A stretch of 64,000 bases of DNA from Vulcanisaeta distributa JCM 11217 (lineage in GTDB: Archaea > Thermoproteota > Thermoprotei > Thermoproteales > Thermocladiaceae). The notes under the pieces are model-generated. The model did no database searches, had not been told where the DNA came from, and saw only the letters and a program-made list of their open reading frames with translations. Location: the NCBI RefSeq assembly GCF_001316005.1, contig NZ_BBBJ01000002.1, positions 224,062 to 288,061 on the forward strand, in the 5' to 3' direction. A program made the position numbers and the translations under genes. Every line of letters starts with the position of its first letter. Position 1 is the first letter of the stretch. This document shows positions 10,176 to 21,929 of this stretch, piece by piece.

Positions 10176-10370
10176 ATGAGGCGTTGGGTGGCTGTTTTGG
10201 TTGCTTTGGTTGTTCTCGTGGTTGGTGTGGTTTTGAATCTGAGGTATTTACCGCCTTACTACGTATTGCCTAGGTTTGTTAGGTACTTCGTGGATGCAGC
10301 TCTAATTGGTACTGTGATGTACGCATTCGCTAGGGTTGAGGAGGACAAAAGCAAAGGCATATGGCAGTGA
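10176..10370 (+). CDS. small membrane protein
   Basis: 64 residues from ATG 10176. Two hydrophobic segments (about residues 4-20 and 36-52) flank a short polar loop, and the C-terminus is charged. An AT-rich element near 10146-10155 lies 26 nt upstream. It sits 7 nt before the PLD-like membrane gene, likely the same transcript. No family recognised. Confidence 0.5.
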   Translation: MRRWVAVLVALVVLVVGVVLNLRYLPPYYVLPRFVRYFVDAALIGTVMYAFARVEEDKSKGIWQ

Positions 10371-10377
10371 TTAGGGC

Positions 10378-11138
10378 ATGGCGTATAGAGTCCATGAGAC
10401 CTTAAATAAGCGTGTTTATATCGGTGATGAGGTTTCAAAGGTCTTTAATGCTCTATTTGATGCCCGTGAGGCTCGGGTCGTTAGTCCATGGATTAAGGGT
10501 CAATACGCAGAGAAGTTGATGAGACTCGTTAGGAGGGTAGAGCTTACGTGATAACTAGTGAGGATCCGAGTGAGAATGACTTCTATAACCTGGCAATGAG
10601 TGAGTTGGGGGGGAGGATTGTTGAGGAGAGTAAAAGCGCTATTGTTATTACTAAGGAACCAAGTGGCAGTAATTGGGCGCTTGCGCTCACCCTCTCACTA
10701 TTTTCAGCATTCATAGGCATAGCATTAATGGCTGCTGGAGGGGGGGTTGAATCGCTAAGGGGGGGATTGGGTATATTCCTACTCATCATGGGTATTATTG
10801 GGATTGGCATATCACTAAGTAGGCGTGGAGGTGGTAAGGCCATTGATTGGACTAGGTTTGTTAGGGTATCACCACCGCAGGGTGAACCTGGTTTCATACA
10901 CGTTAAGCTATACATAATTGATTATGACGCATTCATAGGTTCAGCAAACCTAACGCCATCAGCCGTTAACAGGAATATTGAGGTCTTAGTCAAGATACCG
11001 CATGACTTAGCAACGGACATATTCCAAAAACTATGGGAAAGGGCAAAACCAATAAGGAAGCCAGAAATATCACAATACATAGCACAACCTAAACAATCAA
11101 CAAACGAAGTAGGAGCAAACAGTATAAAGAGGAACTGA
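10378..11138 (+). CDS. phospholipase D-like membrane protein, frameshifted
   Basis: The N-terminal 58 residues (ATG 10378) end at TGA near 10550; one missing base there joins them to the downstream frame (VITSEDPSEND onward). Features: an N-terminal PLD-like half (VVSPWI), two membrane segments near the middle, then HVKLYIIDYDAFIGSANLT, an HxK(x)4D catalytic motif with the GSANLT strand typical of PLD-superfamily nucleases and phospholipases. Only one HKD motif is visible, so the enzyme would act as a dimer, as single-HKD nucleases do. Two G7 runs (10740-10746 and 10759-10765) encode Gly pairs within the membrane hairpin. Confidence 0.65.
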
Positions 11139-11161
11139 AACAAAACCACAGGTGCATCGCC

Positions 11162-11867
11162 GTGAACCTTGTTAAGCTCCTCTCGCGTGTTTGGGTTGGT
11201 TTTGTTCTCTTTGGTTTGCTCATTCCGCTTGTTGATGCGTTGGCTGCGGTATTCATATTCGTGATGGGTGTAGTCGAAGTCATCGGTATTGCCCTTGGCC
11301 CATTCGGCGCATTCTTCGGCGTATTCATCGGCATCGCCCTTGGCGCCTACGCCGCTTACAGGGTCTTTAAATGGATTGATGGTAAGATGAGGGCGGTAGC
11401 GTTAACAAGCTCAGGAAGTTGGGAATCAACATCGATGCTAAGGGGGGGCGGGCATCTTCGGCCATAGGTACTACACACTGCTCCTGCCCACGCCCGAGGT
11501 TGAGGAGGAATTCAAGAGGAGATTTGATGAGTTAAGCACGAGGTACAAGGCTGCAGTAACCGCGGGCTTCTACTACGTGGCTTTGACCACACTCGTGGTC
11601 ATAGCCTTTTACCTAGGTAATGTGTTCTTCACGGCGATATCCATCGACTTCCTCACACAAAGCAATGTGGCAATCCCGGCAATGCAGTGGCTCGCTGGAC
11701 TCTCAATATGGCTATTCCTCCTAGGTCTCGCAAGCGGCTACGCATACGTCAGTGAGGAACAAAAGACAGTGGTACTGAGGAGACCGGAGACAACGGCTGA
11801 GGAAGCAAAGAAAACAATGAAAAACATAACCCAGGGACTGCTTGATCTGCTGTTCTACCCACCGTAA
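11162..11867 (+). CDS. polytopic membrane protein, frameshifted
   Basis: Starts GTG 11162 with two hydrophobic segments rich in Gly/Ala. After about residue 78 the frame breaks around 11390-11460, including the G7 at 11442-11448. A soluble stretch readable as PTPEVEEEFKRRFDELS then follows, and two further membrane segments end at 11867. Total about 235 residues with four membrane helices. It follows the PLD-like gene by 23 nt and may share its transcript. No family recognised. Confidence 0.45.
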
Positions 11868-11953
11868 AAATGCTTTGCTTATTCTTACCAAACTTAAAGG
11901 CCCACGATAAACAAAAACTGCAAATAGAAATCTGACTTTAAAACCGTAATGCG

Positions 11954-12062
11954 TGGTGCGGGGGGGTGGGATTCGAACCCACGCAGGCCTTCGCCAGCGG
12001 ATGTCTTACTTATAGCCTTAAGTCCGCCCCCCCCTTTGACCAGGCTCGGGCACCCCCCCCGC
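11954..12062 (-). tRNA. tRNA-Leu (anticodon TAA) with 14-nt intron
   Basis: Minus strand reads a class II tRNA with 5' end at 12062 and encoded CCA to 11954. The T arm GTGGG-TTCGAAT-CCCAC and the anticodon arm GCGGA-CTTAAG | A-TCCGC are intact; TAA is the anticodon. A 14-nt intron (12003-12016) lies between positions 37 and 38. Three G/C runs are too long for a tRNA: 12053-12060 (8 where the 7-bp acceptor stem needs 5), 12027-12034 (8, about 5 expected) and 11960-11966 (7, 6 expected). I take these as sequence errors. Confidence 0.9.
12003..12016 (-). other. tRNA-Leu intron
   Basis: Fourteen bases inserted after purine 37 of the anticodon loop, the canonical archaeal position recognised by the splicing endonuclease. 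Removal restores the loop CTTAAGA and a perfect GCGGA/TCCGC stem. Confidence 0.85.
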
Positions 12063-12116
12063 AGGTAACTAATTCCTACGGGATTTTTAAATCTTAAATC
12101 ACATTACTACGCATAT

Positions 12117-12986
12117 CTATCTGTTTCTTGATAATGGCTTGAGTATCTTCCTTGGGTTATCATCAACTATCTTCTTTATTGCCTCTCTTGGGATTGGTAT
12201 GCTTAGGAACTCCTGAAGATTCGCCTTTATGTCGTGAACTCCAGGTCCTGGGTAGTCACTCCCATATATTGATTTACTGCTTATCTCTGCAAGTCTTGGT
12301 ATGTAATCGAGGACTCTCCTTGGTGGTATGCTTGATAAGTCGGCGATTATGTTTGGCCTTATCCTGATTAATTGAAACGCTGTGGCAACCCAATTTGGTC
12401 TACCCACGTGTGACATTATTATTGTTAGCCTTGGGAAGTCCACCGCAACATCATCAACAAATATTGGATCTCCATACTTATTCCTAGCCCTCGAGAAGGC
12501 ACTCGTACCTGTATGAATGTACACGGGCAATCCATGGTCCTCGGCAAACTGATAGACAAGCTCAAGCTGTCTCAATCCACCCTCCTCAGGCCTATAGGCG
12601 TTTGGTTTAAGCCACATGTGAGGTGGATGAACCTTAATCGCACTGATGCCAGCCTCATACTGCTTCTCAAGCCAGTACCTGGTTTCTTCAATAGACAACT
12701 CATTAGCCTCCACACCGCCTATTACGGCGAATCTATCCGCATAATCCTTAACAGCATTAATCACCTTTATTGCGTAATCCTCCTTCGCAATACCCAATTT
12801 CCTGGTCGGATATGCCATAATGCCCACATAATCTATATTCGCGTCATCAAGGATCCTCACGACATCCCCAACACTCATCAATAAGGTCTCACGCGGCGCA
12901 CCCCACTCCCTTAATGCGAAGTTCATTAGTTCCTCGGTTATCGTCTCCCTAAATACTATGTGGGTGTGCGCGTCGATATAGCCCAT
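12117..12986 (-). CDS. amidohydrolase-2 family metal-dependent hydrolase or decarboxylase
   Basis: 289 residues. The N-terminal IDAHTHI gives the first metal ligands. KVHPP, YIHTG, SHVGRPNW and YGSDYPGPG follow in the order typical of the TIM-barrel amidohydrolase-2 family (PF04909), the last Asp being the catalytic or metal residue. Start ATG 12986 places DAHTH at residues 5-9, as usual for the family. Members hydrolyse or decarboxylate small aromatic or cyclic acids; substrate unknown. Divergent from the class II aldolase gene, sharing an 86-nt promoter region. Confidence 0.75.
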   Translation of the reverse strand: MGYIDAHTHIVFRETITEELMNFALREWGAPRETLLMSVGDVVRILDDANIDYVGIMAYPTRKLGIAKEDYAIKVINAVKDYADRFAVIGGVEANELSIEETRYWLEKQYEAGISAIKVHPPHMWLKPNAYRPEEGGLRQLELVYQFAEDHGLPVYIHTGTSAFSRARNKYGDPIFVDDVAVDFPRLTIIMSHVGRPNWVATAFQLIRIRPNIIADLSSIPPRRVLDYIPRLAEISSKSIYGSDYPGPGVHDIKANLQEFLSIPIPREAIKKIVDDNPRKILKPLSRNR

Positions 12987-13072
12987 CAATTACATGCCAC
13001 CCATGCCAATACTTATACGTTTTTGTGATATATAGGGTATGTTTTTTATGCCTATAGCACACCGCACCTTGT

Positions 13073-13651
13073 ATGAATGAGGCATCCCTGAGAAGGGTAA
13101 TTGTTGAAATATTTAGGCTGGCGTACGCGAGGAAGCTCGTGGATCTACTTGGCGGTAATGCAAGTGCCAGGTTGGGCAGTGATGAGGTGTTAATAACGCC
13201 AACTTCAATGCCTAAGATACTCATAAAGCCGCAGAGCATTGTTAAGATTAGGCTTGATGGTACCGTAGTGTCCGGAGGCAATCCCAGTAGTGAGTGGAGG
13301 ATGCACGTGGGCATTTACAGGGTTAGGGATGATGTGAAGTTCGTACTTCATACACATCCACCCAATATATTGGCATTGACTAAGGCAGGCCTTAAGATTG
13401 ACCTATCCCTTAGCGAGGCGATTTCGTACGTTGGTGAGATAGCCGAGGTTCCCTACCTAAAGCCAGGTAGTGCTGAGCTTGCCGATGCGGTTAGTAGGGC
13501 GATATCTAGGAGGGGGGGTGTTACCGCCGTGATTCTGAGGAACCATGGATTGGTTACGGTGGGTTCAACGCCGTATGAGGCACTTAACAGGGCTGAGGTC
13601 CTTGAAAACCTGGCATACATAACACTACTTTCGAATTGCTTTGCTAAGTAA
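13073..13651 (+). CDS. class II aldolase/adducin family protein
   Basis: 192 residues, usual length for fuculose-phosphate-aldolase-like enzymes. Seen: GGNASARLG near residue 25, HTHPPN (metal-binding His pair, about residue 88) and NHGLVTVG (further metal His). These are the Zn-binding positions of the family, which includes L-fuculose-1-phosphate aldolase and methylthioribulose-1-phosphate dehydratase. Substrate cannot be assigned. The G7 at 13512-13518 encodes SRRGGVTA in frame, possibly one Gly too many. Confidence 0.75.
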   Translation: MNEASLRRVIVEIFRLAYARKLVDLLGGNASARLGSDEVLITPTSMPKILIKPQSIVKIRLDGTVVSGGNPSSEWRMHVGIYRVRDDVKFVLHTHPPNILALTKAGLKIDLSLSEAISYVGEIAEVPYLKPGSAELADAVSRAISRRGGVTAVILRNHGLVTVGSTPYEALNRAEVLENLAYITLLSNCFAK

Positions 13652-13655
13652 TTAT

Positions 13656-14363
13656 TCACAGTGTTACCAACACCTCAATCTCATCGCCATCCTTAAGGCC
13701 AAGCTTATCCCTTAATTTATAAGGCGATATAACCTCTATGGTGTCAGGCCCGTGGTGAGTCCTCTCGATTAGTAGGACAGCGCCAGGCAATCCCTGAATC
13801 ATTGCCCTGAAGCACTTAACGCCACCGTAAGTCCTAACACCATTACTAAAGCCCTCTATGTAAATACCTGGCAATGCGTCTAAGTAAAGCCTATACTTAA
13901 CGTATTCAGGCTTCAACCTAATATTGAGTGTCCCAGGGTATGGTTTAAACCCAAGCTTCTCAACGAACTGCTTAACATAGCCATCAAGGCTCATGTAGAA
14001 GCCACCCTCACCAAGCCCGGAGACCACATTACCAACAAGCCTAATCACCAGCCTCTCATCAAGGTAATGCCTAATTGTGTCAATTACGAATTGAAGTGCC
14101 TCAGAAGCCCTCTGCGTGAACTTAATCGCCAATTGACCACTGACGGCGGACTTAATTATCAACCCCCCCTCCTCAGCAAGCCTATTTATTATTTTAAATA
14201 CGTTCTGCGGTGTTGTGCCTATGTCGTTGGCGAGCCTCGTTAGGTTTATCGTGACATAATCCTTATCGTTAATGCCGTACTTAACAAGGAGTATTAGGTA
14301 TGGTATTCTTCGAAGGAGCTTATAATCAATTCCCAATGAAGCGCGGCTCACGGTACTTCCCAT
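13656..14363 (-). CDS. ribK: CTP-dependent riboflavin kinase with N-terminal winged helix (RbkR type)
   Basis: 235 residues. Residues 1-95 form a winged helix-turn-helix (LARLANDIGTTPQNVFKIINRL type). Residues 100-235 carry the archaeal riboflavin kinase domain (DUF120): GEGGFYMSL, GFKPYPGTLNI, GVKCF and RTHHGPDTIEV. It phosphorylates riboflavin to FMN with CTP. The HTH-kinase fusion matches RbkR, a flavin-responsive regulator described in several archaeal lineages, so a double role is likely. The C7 at 14163-14169 lies in the wing (EEGGLII). Convergent with the aldolase gene, 4 nt apart. Confidence 0.85.
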   Translation of the reverse strand: MGSTVSRASLGIDYKLLRRIPYLILLVKYGINDKDYVTINLTRLANDIGTTPQNVFKIINRLAEEGGLIIKSAVSGQLAIKFTQRASEALQFVIDTIRHYLDERLVIRLVGNVVSGLGEGGFYMSLDGYVKQFVEKLGFKPYPGTLNIRLKPEYVKYRLYLDALPGIYIEGFSNGVRTYGGVKCFRAMIQGLPGAVLLIERTHHGPDTIEVISPYKLRDKLGLKDGDEIEVLVTL

Positions 14364-14540
14364 ACGCTTCGTATTGGCGTAAAGAACCTATTTATTAACG
14401 CTTCCTTCTAAACATGATGAGGTGAATCCTTGAAAACGAAGATTATGAACACTAATCAGTGTGAGACAGTTTCGTCATTTTTACGGATTCTGCCCGCCTC
14501 ATCACCTAGCAACCCCCCCTATTTTAAGAAGTTAAAAAGC

Positions 14541-14840
14541 CTAAGTCTCCTCCGTTGATTCCCCCCCGCCCTCCATGACCTCCTCCCTAACCTCCTGCTC
14601 AAGCGTCTTAAGGGCTTCCTGGGCATTATCCGCAGCCTTCCAATAGGCCACCTTACCCCCCCTCTTAATCTCCCTGATTAACCCATCCCTCTGAAGAAGC
14701 TTTAACGCGTAAAAGACTTGGCTGTGGCTTAGGTTTGTCTTCTTTACAATCTCGTTCGTCGGTAACTCACCCTCCTTAATTAATAACTCAAGTATTTCCT
14801 TCTTCCTCTCCACAATTCGAACAGTCTGTTTGCGAGGCAT
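14541..14840 (-). CDS. winged-helix transcriptional regulator
   Basis: 99 residues. A wHTH spans about residues 8-70, with recognition-helix-like SHSQVFYALKLLQRDGLI and a basic wing (RGGKVAYW); the acidic tail is EEVMEGGGESTEET. The fold resembles small ArsR/MarR-like archaeal regulators. The start ATG 14840 has a CTTTAAAAG element about 28 nt upstream. Target genes unknown; the nearest is the HMG-CoA synthase gene upstream. Gly pairs in the wing and tail are written by C7 runs at 14656-14662 and 14561-14567. Confidence 0.65.
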   Translation of the reverse strand: MPRKQTVRIVERKKEILELLIKEGELPTNEIVKKTNLSHSQVFYALKLLQRDGLIREIKRGGKVAYWKAADNAQEALKTLEQEVREEVMEGGGESTEET

Positions 14841-14894
14841 TGCGATGATTTTTATCTGATTGCTTTTAAAGATTAAGATGCCGACAAATCGATA

Positions 14895-15954
14895 TTACTG
14901 AATTACCTTAATTAAATTCCTAAACCTCAGGTAAAGCGCGTAGTCTATGTATGTCTTATTCTCAAGGTAGTAACTAACGGTCCTAGCCCTACCCACCTTC
15001 TCAGGTAGTAAATCCGTGGTAACCAAGCTGAAGGCGTTTGAACCAGCGCCACTGCCGAAGGAGACCATGAGTATTCTAGATCCTGGCTTGGCATTCTCAA
15101 GTATGTTTGCAAGCCCTATTAACACCGCGCCGTTGTAGGTATTGCCGATCCTATCAACCACGATACCAAGCTTAACCTTCTCAAGGGGTATACCGAGCAT
15201 TTGAGCAACCCTCACTGGGAACCTAGCATTTGGCTGGTGGAATACCGCGTAGTCGAAGTCGCTTGGTTTGAGTCCCGTAGCCTCCATGAGCGCCTTCGCA
15301 GCATTCACAATGTGCCTAAAGTACGCTGGCTCACCCGTGAATGACTCACCATGAACCGCGTATGGTATGCCATCCCTACGCCAGAAGTCCGGTGTGTCTG
15401 AGTTATATGCGTAAATGTGCTCTATTTCAGCCACAACGCCGTCAGACCCTATGATGTAGGCCGCCGCACCGCCAGACACCGTATAGTCAAGGTGATCCCC
15501 TGGCTCTCCATGGCTATGGTCAACGCCAACCGCGAGTCCATACTTAATTAAGCCACTCTTAACAAGGCCTGTCGCATTAACTATGGCGTCCGAGCCAGCT
15601 TTACATGCGAACTCCATGTCAACAGCAAACGACTGCTTCCTCATTCCAAGAGCCTCAATTAGTATTGAAGCTATTGGCTTAACCGCATAGGGCTTCGACT
15701 CAGTACCAACAAATACCGAACCCAACTCCCCCCCAGGATCAATACCCGCCCTCCTCAACGCATTTCTCGAGGCCTCCACCGCCATTGTAACCGCATCCTC
15801 ATCAGGACCACCAACGCTCCTCTCCTCAACCCAATAAAGGTCCTTAATCCTAAGCGGATCATCACCCCCCCCATACCCTAGCGATCTCCTTTGTGCTTAT
15901 TCTGAACCTTGGTATGTAGACGCCCCCCCAGCCGACAATGCCTACCTTGCCCAC
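14895..15954 (-). CDS. hydroxymethylglutaryl-CoA synthase, frameshifted
   Basis: From GTG 15954: GKVGIVGWG, then [10 protein letters not shown], then after the break the long frame from 15785. Catalytic Cys in [27 protein letters not shown] (His) and [11 protein letters not shown] identify archaeal HMG-CoA synthase, which condenses acetoacetyl-CoA with acetyl-CoA for mevalonate and archaeal lipid synthesis. The break is the C8 at 15865-15872; four (or seven) would read [11 protein letters not shown]. The C7 at 15923-15929 adds a Gly to the conserved GWGxYIP. Its usual partners, thiolase and the DUF35 protein, are at 56-58 kb. Confidence 0.85.
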
Positions 15955-15984
15955 AGACTGTATTGCTTTATTTCCTTTTAAAAT

Positions 15985-17589
15985 TTAAGGTTCGCAGTCA
16001 ATTTCTTTTGATGATGATAACTTCATTAATGCACGTATTATCTTCGCTCTTGTCTTCTCATTCTTAGTCTTCTTAAGTTTACTGCAAAGTACCCTATGTA
16101 TTGCATTTCGTAATTCATCATTCCTAATTATGGCCTTGAATGGTATACTCACAATCGTGTATCCCTTCTTCTGCCTTATGGAGACTTTTTCGTATGCATT
16201 CCTTAACTTCTCATAAATCCTTAATGCCCTGATGGAATTCTTCGTTGAAAGTACGAGTCTTAGGTTATTATAGTCTATCGTGAATCTCTCGCCATATATT
16301 TCAACCTGTGACTCACCTCGGATATACTTAAACTCCACATTAGAGATCTTCTTTATACCCAACCACTTATCGCTTTCTAATGCGTCCAGGACCTCTCCTA
16401 GAATAGGTGGTACAGCATTTAATATGGCCCTTGCTAATTTAACAGCATGGCTGTCGTAAAACGATATATTTGCAACGTTGTTCTTGCTATTTAGATTATA
16501 TTTAACATTTAATGATTTACTTAATTTCTCAAGTATTGCCTTCCACTCCTCTAACTTTTCTTCTAGCTTTGCTGCGTTTACCGTAATCTCTATCCTCGCC
16601 CTTAACCTGTTTCTCCTCAGATACGCATTTGCATAGCCGTCACCCAATATGCTTGTTAATAAAAAGATCAATAACGTCTTTTCATCAAGGCCTTTAGCGA
16701 TCTTAAGTGCATTTTCTTTATATGATGTGTGGTTGTTAGCCGTGAGGGACCACGTTATTGTTACGTCTTCAACGTTTACATTAATTGATTTTATATTTAT
16801 GTATACATCTCCTGGATAAAGAAGTGCCCAAAATACCGCTTGCCATAGGCGTGTTGTCCTCATCCTGGGTTTATCCTTATTTTCTCCCTCATCTGTATTA
16901 GCAAGACCCAGCTTTGCTGCAAGGAGTATTTTAGTGAGTTCTTCGTATTTACTCCTATTTTTCATAAACTCCTTGAAGACGTCTGGTATCCTTATTGTTA
17001 TGCCTGGAAAGTCATTAAGTATTTGGACTATAACATCCCTATTCCTAATAATTTCTAAGGTGATGCGGCTTCCACGTACCGTGATTGTTAATGAGCTCTC
17101 CGTCCTCCTAACAATTACTTCAGCCCTGCCGTTTATTAAATCTTCGATGACCCTTCTTAATTCATTAGATACTCTATTCCTAATCCAATAATCATCATAT
17201 TGATATAAGTACTTTAACATCTCATTAAGAATATCATCAATCACCTTAGCCACCTTATCGTTTATTGTCTTAATTTTATCCCTACTATTGAATATTTTGA
17301 TTTTCTCCTTATCTAACCACCATGGTACCCATACTCGCCAACGTAATAAACGGTAAAGAACTTCAATAAGTATTATAATAACCTCATTAATCGTCTTTAG
17401 ATCATCGATCTCCCCCCCACCGCACTTATACTTAGAATCATCCCTTTCACCCCCCCAGCACAATCTGTTTTTCCTAATTAAATCCTCATCAATTTTAATA
17501 CATGCAATTTCTAGATCCTGAGCAATACACATCGGTAATTTAATTTTTAAATGATTAATAAGGTCCTCAGGATGATTGTTAATGAACAC
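15985..17589 (-). CDS. ILGDG-motif (LAGLIDADG/PaRep2b-like) protein
   Basis: 534 residues, intact. Mostly charged alpha/beta protein. Near residue 310 it has FLLTSILGDGYANAYLRR followed by a basic beta-strand and a helix, the same layout as the PaRep2b gene at 63.2-64.0 kb (SLFAILGDGSVD) and the gene at 0.3-1.7 kb (FLGDG). The C-terminal half has two similar beta-rich blocks (about 370-430 and 440-500). A homing-endonuclease-like fold is an inference; no nuclease activity can be claimed. Its A+T content and Lys/Ile/Asn-rich composition are higher than those of neighbours, hinting at transfer. Confidence 0.5.
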   Translation of the reverse strand: MFINNHPEDLINHLKIKLPMCIAQDLEIACIKIDEDLIRKNRLCWGGERDDSKYKCGGGEIDDLKTINEVIIILIEVLYRLLRWRVWVPWWLDKEKIKIFNSRDKIKTINDKVAKVIDDILNEMLKYLYQYDDYWIRNRVSNELRRVIEDLINGRAEVIVRRTESSLTITVRGSRITLEIIRNRDVIVQILNDFPGITIRIPDVFKEFMKNRSKYEELTKILLAAKLGLANTDEGENKDKPRMRTTRLWQAVFWALLYPGDVYINIKSINVNVEDVTITWSLTANNHTSYKENALKIAKGLDEKTLLIFLLTSILGDGYANAYLRRNRLRARIEITVNAAKLEEKLEEWKAILEKLSKSLNVKYNLNSKNNVANISFYDSHAVKLARAILNAVPPILGEVLDALESDKWLGIKKISNVEFKYIRGESQVEIYGERFTIDYNNLRLVLSTKNSIRALRIYEKLRNAYEKVSIRQKKGYTIVSIPFKAIIRNDELRNAIHRVLCSKLKKTKNEKTRAKIIRALMKLSSSKEIDCEP

Positions 17590-17748
17590 GAAATATTTTG
17601 TGAGATTAGTATGTGCTGTGCAATAATTTAAGTTAAGTATGTGAAATTGAACTTATTAGTAAACGCATGGCATTGGACCAGTGAGTTGGAATGATGAAGA
17701 TAATTATATAAGCTGAGTTGGGGGGGGTTTAAGCAATGAGGATTAGTC

Positions 17749-19992
<2,244 letters not shown>

Positions 19993-20010
<18 letters not shown>

Positions 20011-20726
20011 CCTTTCATACTCAATCCTCTTCCTAATAAAAATATCAACAGTGTAGATAGGCCTGGCAGGCACGCCGGCAACGACCTCCCCCCCTGGCGG
20101 CACGTCCTTAGTCACGACAGAGCCCGCCGCAACCACGGAGTTCTCCCCCCCAATCTCAATACCCGCTATCAAGGTTGCGTTAGCGCCAATTACGGCATTC
20201 CTCCTAATCTTAACACCATCAAGTCTCTTACTCGGTGGGTACTTATCGTTAGTTATCACGACGTTAGGCCCTAGGAACACATTATCCTCTATGACCGTGC
20301 CCCCTCGGTATGTAGACCATGCTCTGTATACTAACGTTACTGCCGATCACCGTGTCCCCCATCAATAATAACCCCCCCAGACCCAATCCTAGTATTCGCG
20401 CCAACCCTCGTGTTTTCCCTAATCAACGCGTTATGCCCCCCCGTCTCAACACCATCGCCGATCTCCACATTCTCATAGATAATGACATTACTCCTAATAA
20501 TGCAGTTCCTACCAATTATGGCACCACTACTGACCTCATCCATTAAATGCTCAATAACGGAATCCTTATCCCTCACGCCCAGGAGTTTTGACCTGATTGG
20601 GTGGCCTATAATGACGAAGGGCTCAACTATAGTACCCTCGTTAATTATTGATGGACCGAGCACTACGACATCCCCCCCACCCACGTTTCTACTTAGTATT
20701 TTTGCCCTTGGGGATATGTATGTCAT
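19993..20726 (-). CDS. left-handed beta-helix (hexapeptide) acyltransferase, frameshifted
   Basis: Two pieces, 20726-20337 and 20280-19993, form one protein of about 240 residues. Repeated [LIV]-G-x4 hexapeptides ([27 protein letters not shown]) and the C-terminal [13 protein letters not shown] and GVPARPI are those of sugar O-/N-acetyltransferases of the WbbJ/LpxA-like superfamily. It probably acetylates a nucleotide sugar or surface glycan. The break is around 20300-20336. It overlaps the cdc48 3' end by 18 nt (convergent). Several C7 runs (for example 20145-20151, 20372-20378, 20436-20442) add residues to the regular hexapeptide register. Confidence 0.7.
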
Positions 20727-20744
20727 TGATTGATAGTCACAAGA

Positions 20745-20756
20745 TAAATATTTAAG
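20745..20756. promoter_or_regulatory. shared AT-rich promoter element between divergent genes
   Basis: aaatatttaagt can be read as a TATA box on both strands: about 30 nt before ATG 20782 (plus) and about 24 nt before ATG 20726 (minus). Which strand uses it cannot be decided from sequence. Confidence 0.4.
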
Positions 20757-20781
20757 TAATTACTAATTGATATTATTCGCA

Positions 20782-21368
20782 ATGGGTTATTACCCAGCGC
20801 CACCCCCCCACCCCCCCCACGTGAGGACCCAATAGCCAGGATTCTCAGGGAGTTAATGAACTTAAATAGTAAGGTTGATCAAATGTCCAGGAACCTGGCG
20901 GACCTAAGTACTAGGGTTGAGAACCTGGAGAGTAGGGTTAATGATATTGAGAAGTCCCTATCCAGCCTAATAAAGGCCCAGGAATTAATCAGTGGAATAA
21001 CTCCGCAGAGCATGGCTGAGTTGGCTGGCATGCTGTCTAATACGTTGAGGGAGTTGACGAGGATTGAGGCTTCGCTAATTGCATATAGGGATTCAATATC
21101 GTCATTGCAGGGTAAGATTGAGAATGCGGTGGATTTGTTGGCAAAGACCGCGATGGATTTGAGGGAGTATAGAACCCTTGATGTTAACCAGGTTGTTGAG
21201 ATCACGAATCAATTATCCAACGTTGCGACGCGGCTTAATGAACTTCAGAAATTAATTGAGGAGCAAGGCATTAGGTTGATCTCTGAGTATAGAAAAAGTT
21301 CTGAGACGATTGAGGGGCTTAAGTCAGTTATTTTGGATGTCCTGGGTAAGGGCGCTGGCAAGTCTTAG
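20782..21368 (+). CDS. coiled-coil protein 1 of a three-gene cluster
   Basis: From ATG 20782: MGYYPAP, a Pro-rich stretch written by C7 and C8 runs (20803-20809 and 20811-20818), then REDPIARILRELMNLNSKV and continuous heptad-rich helix to residue 190. The runs break the frame; shortening them restores it, so the gene starts here rather than at the internal ATG 20856. No enzymatic motif. It resembles archaeal prefoldin-, SMC- or methyl-accepting-like coiled coils only in general character. Followed by two further coiled-coil genes. Confidence 0.55.
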
Positions 21369-21455
21369 TTTTATGTTGTTTTTCATCACGTTCAATTTCA
21401 TTTAGAATAATAAAAGCAAAATATATTAGTTCCCCCCCTGTTTAAAATACGTACC

Positions 21456-21929
21456 GTGTTCAGGTCTAAGGAGGCATCAGAGCTTTACCAGAGGATTAAC
21501 GAGATAAGCAATTTACTTCAGGCGTTACAACAGAATGTACAAGCACTAATTAATAACGCCAATCAAATGCAGAAGAATCTTCAGGCTATTTCAGCCGGAA
21601 TTGAGAGGAATGACAAGACACTACAGGATGCGATTAAGGTCATAAACTCATCAACCACAGACATAGCCAGCAGGGTTGCCCAAATGAACACCATCGTTAA
21701 TCAATTCAACGACACTAGTAAGAAGCTCATGGATTCCTTGTTCGATGCACTTGAGAAAATAAACAACCTCCTAGACAGGCTCCAGGGATTATCAAGCAAC
21801 ATGCAGCAGAGCCTCGTAAGTGCCACCACAACCCTTGAATCAATTAATAATAATGTTAAGGACTTAAACACTAAAATTGAGAGCGGAGTTGATAAGGCAT
21901 CAGCCTTGTCTCAGAGGTATCTAAGTTGA
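21456..21929 (+). CDS. coiled-coil protein 2 of the cluster
   Basis: 157 residues from GTG 21456, Asn/Gln/Ser-rich helical heptads throughout, with repeated I/L at a/d positions and no Cys or catalytic motif. The pattern (NNANQMQKNLQAISAGIERN) resembles chemoreceptor-type or tropomyosin-like helices, but no membrane segment is present. Its TGA overlaps the TTG start of the next gene, so the two are probably co-translated. Confidence 0.55.
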   Translation: MFRSKEASELYQRINEISNLLQALQQNVQALINNANQMQKNLQAISAGIERNDKTLQDAIKVINSSTTDIASRVAQMNTIVNQFNDTSKKLMDSLFDALEKINNLLDRLQGLSSNMQQSLVSATTTLESINNNVKDLNTKIESGVDKASALSQRYLS

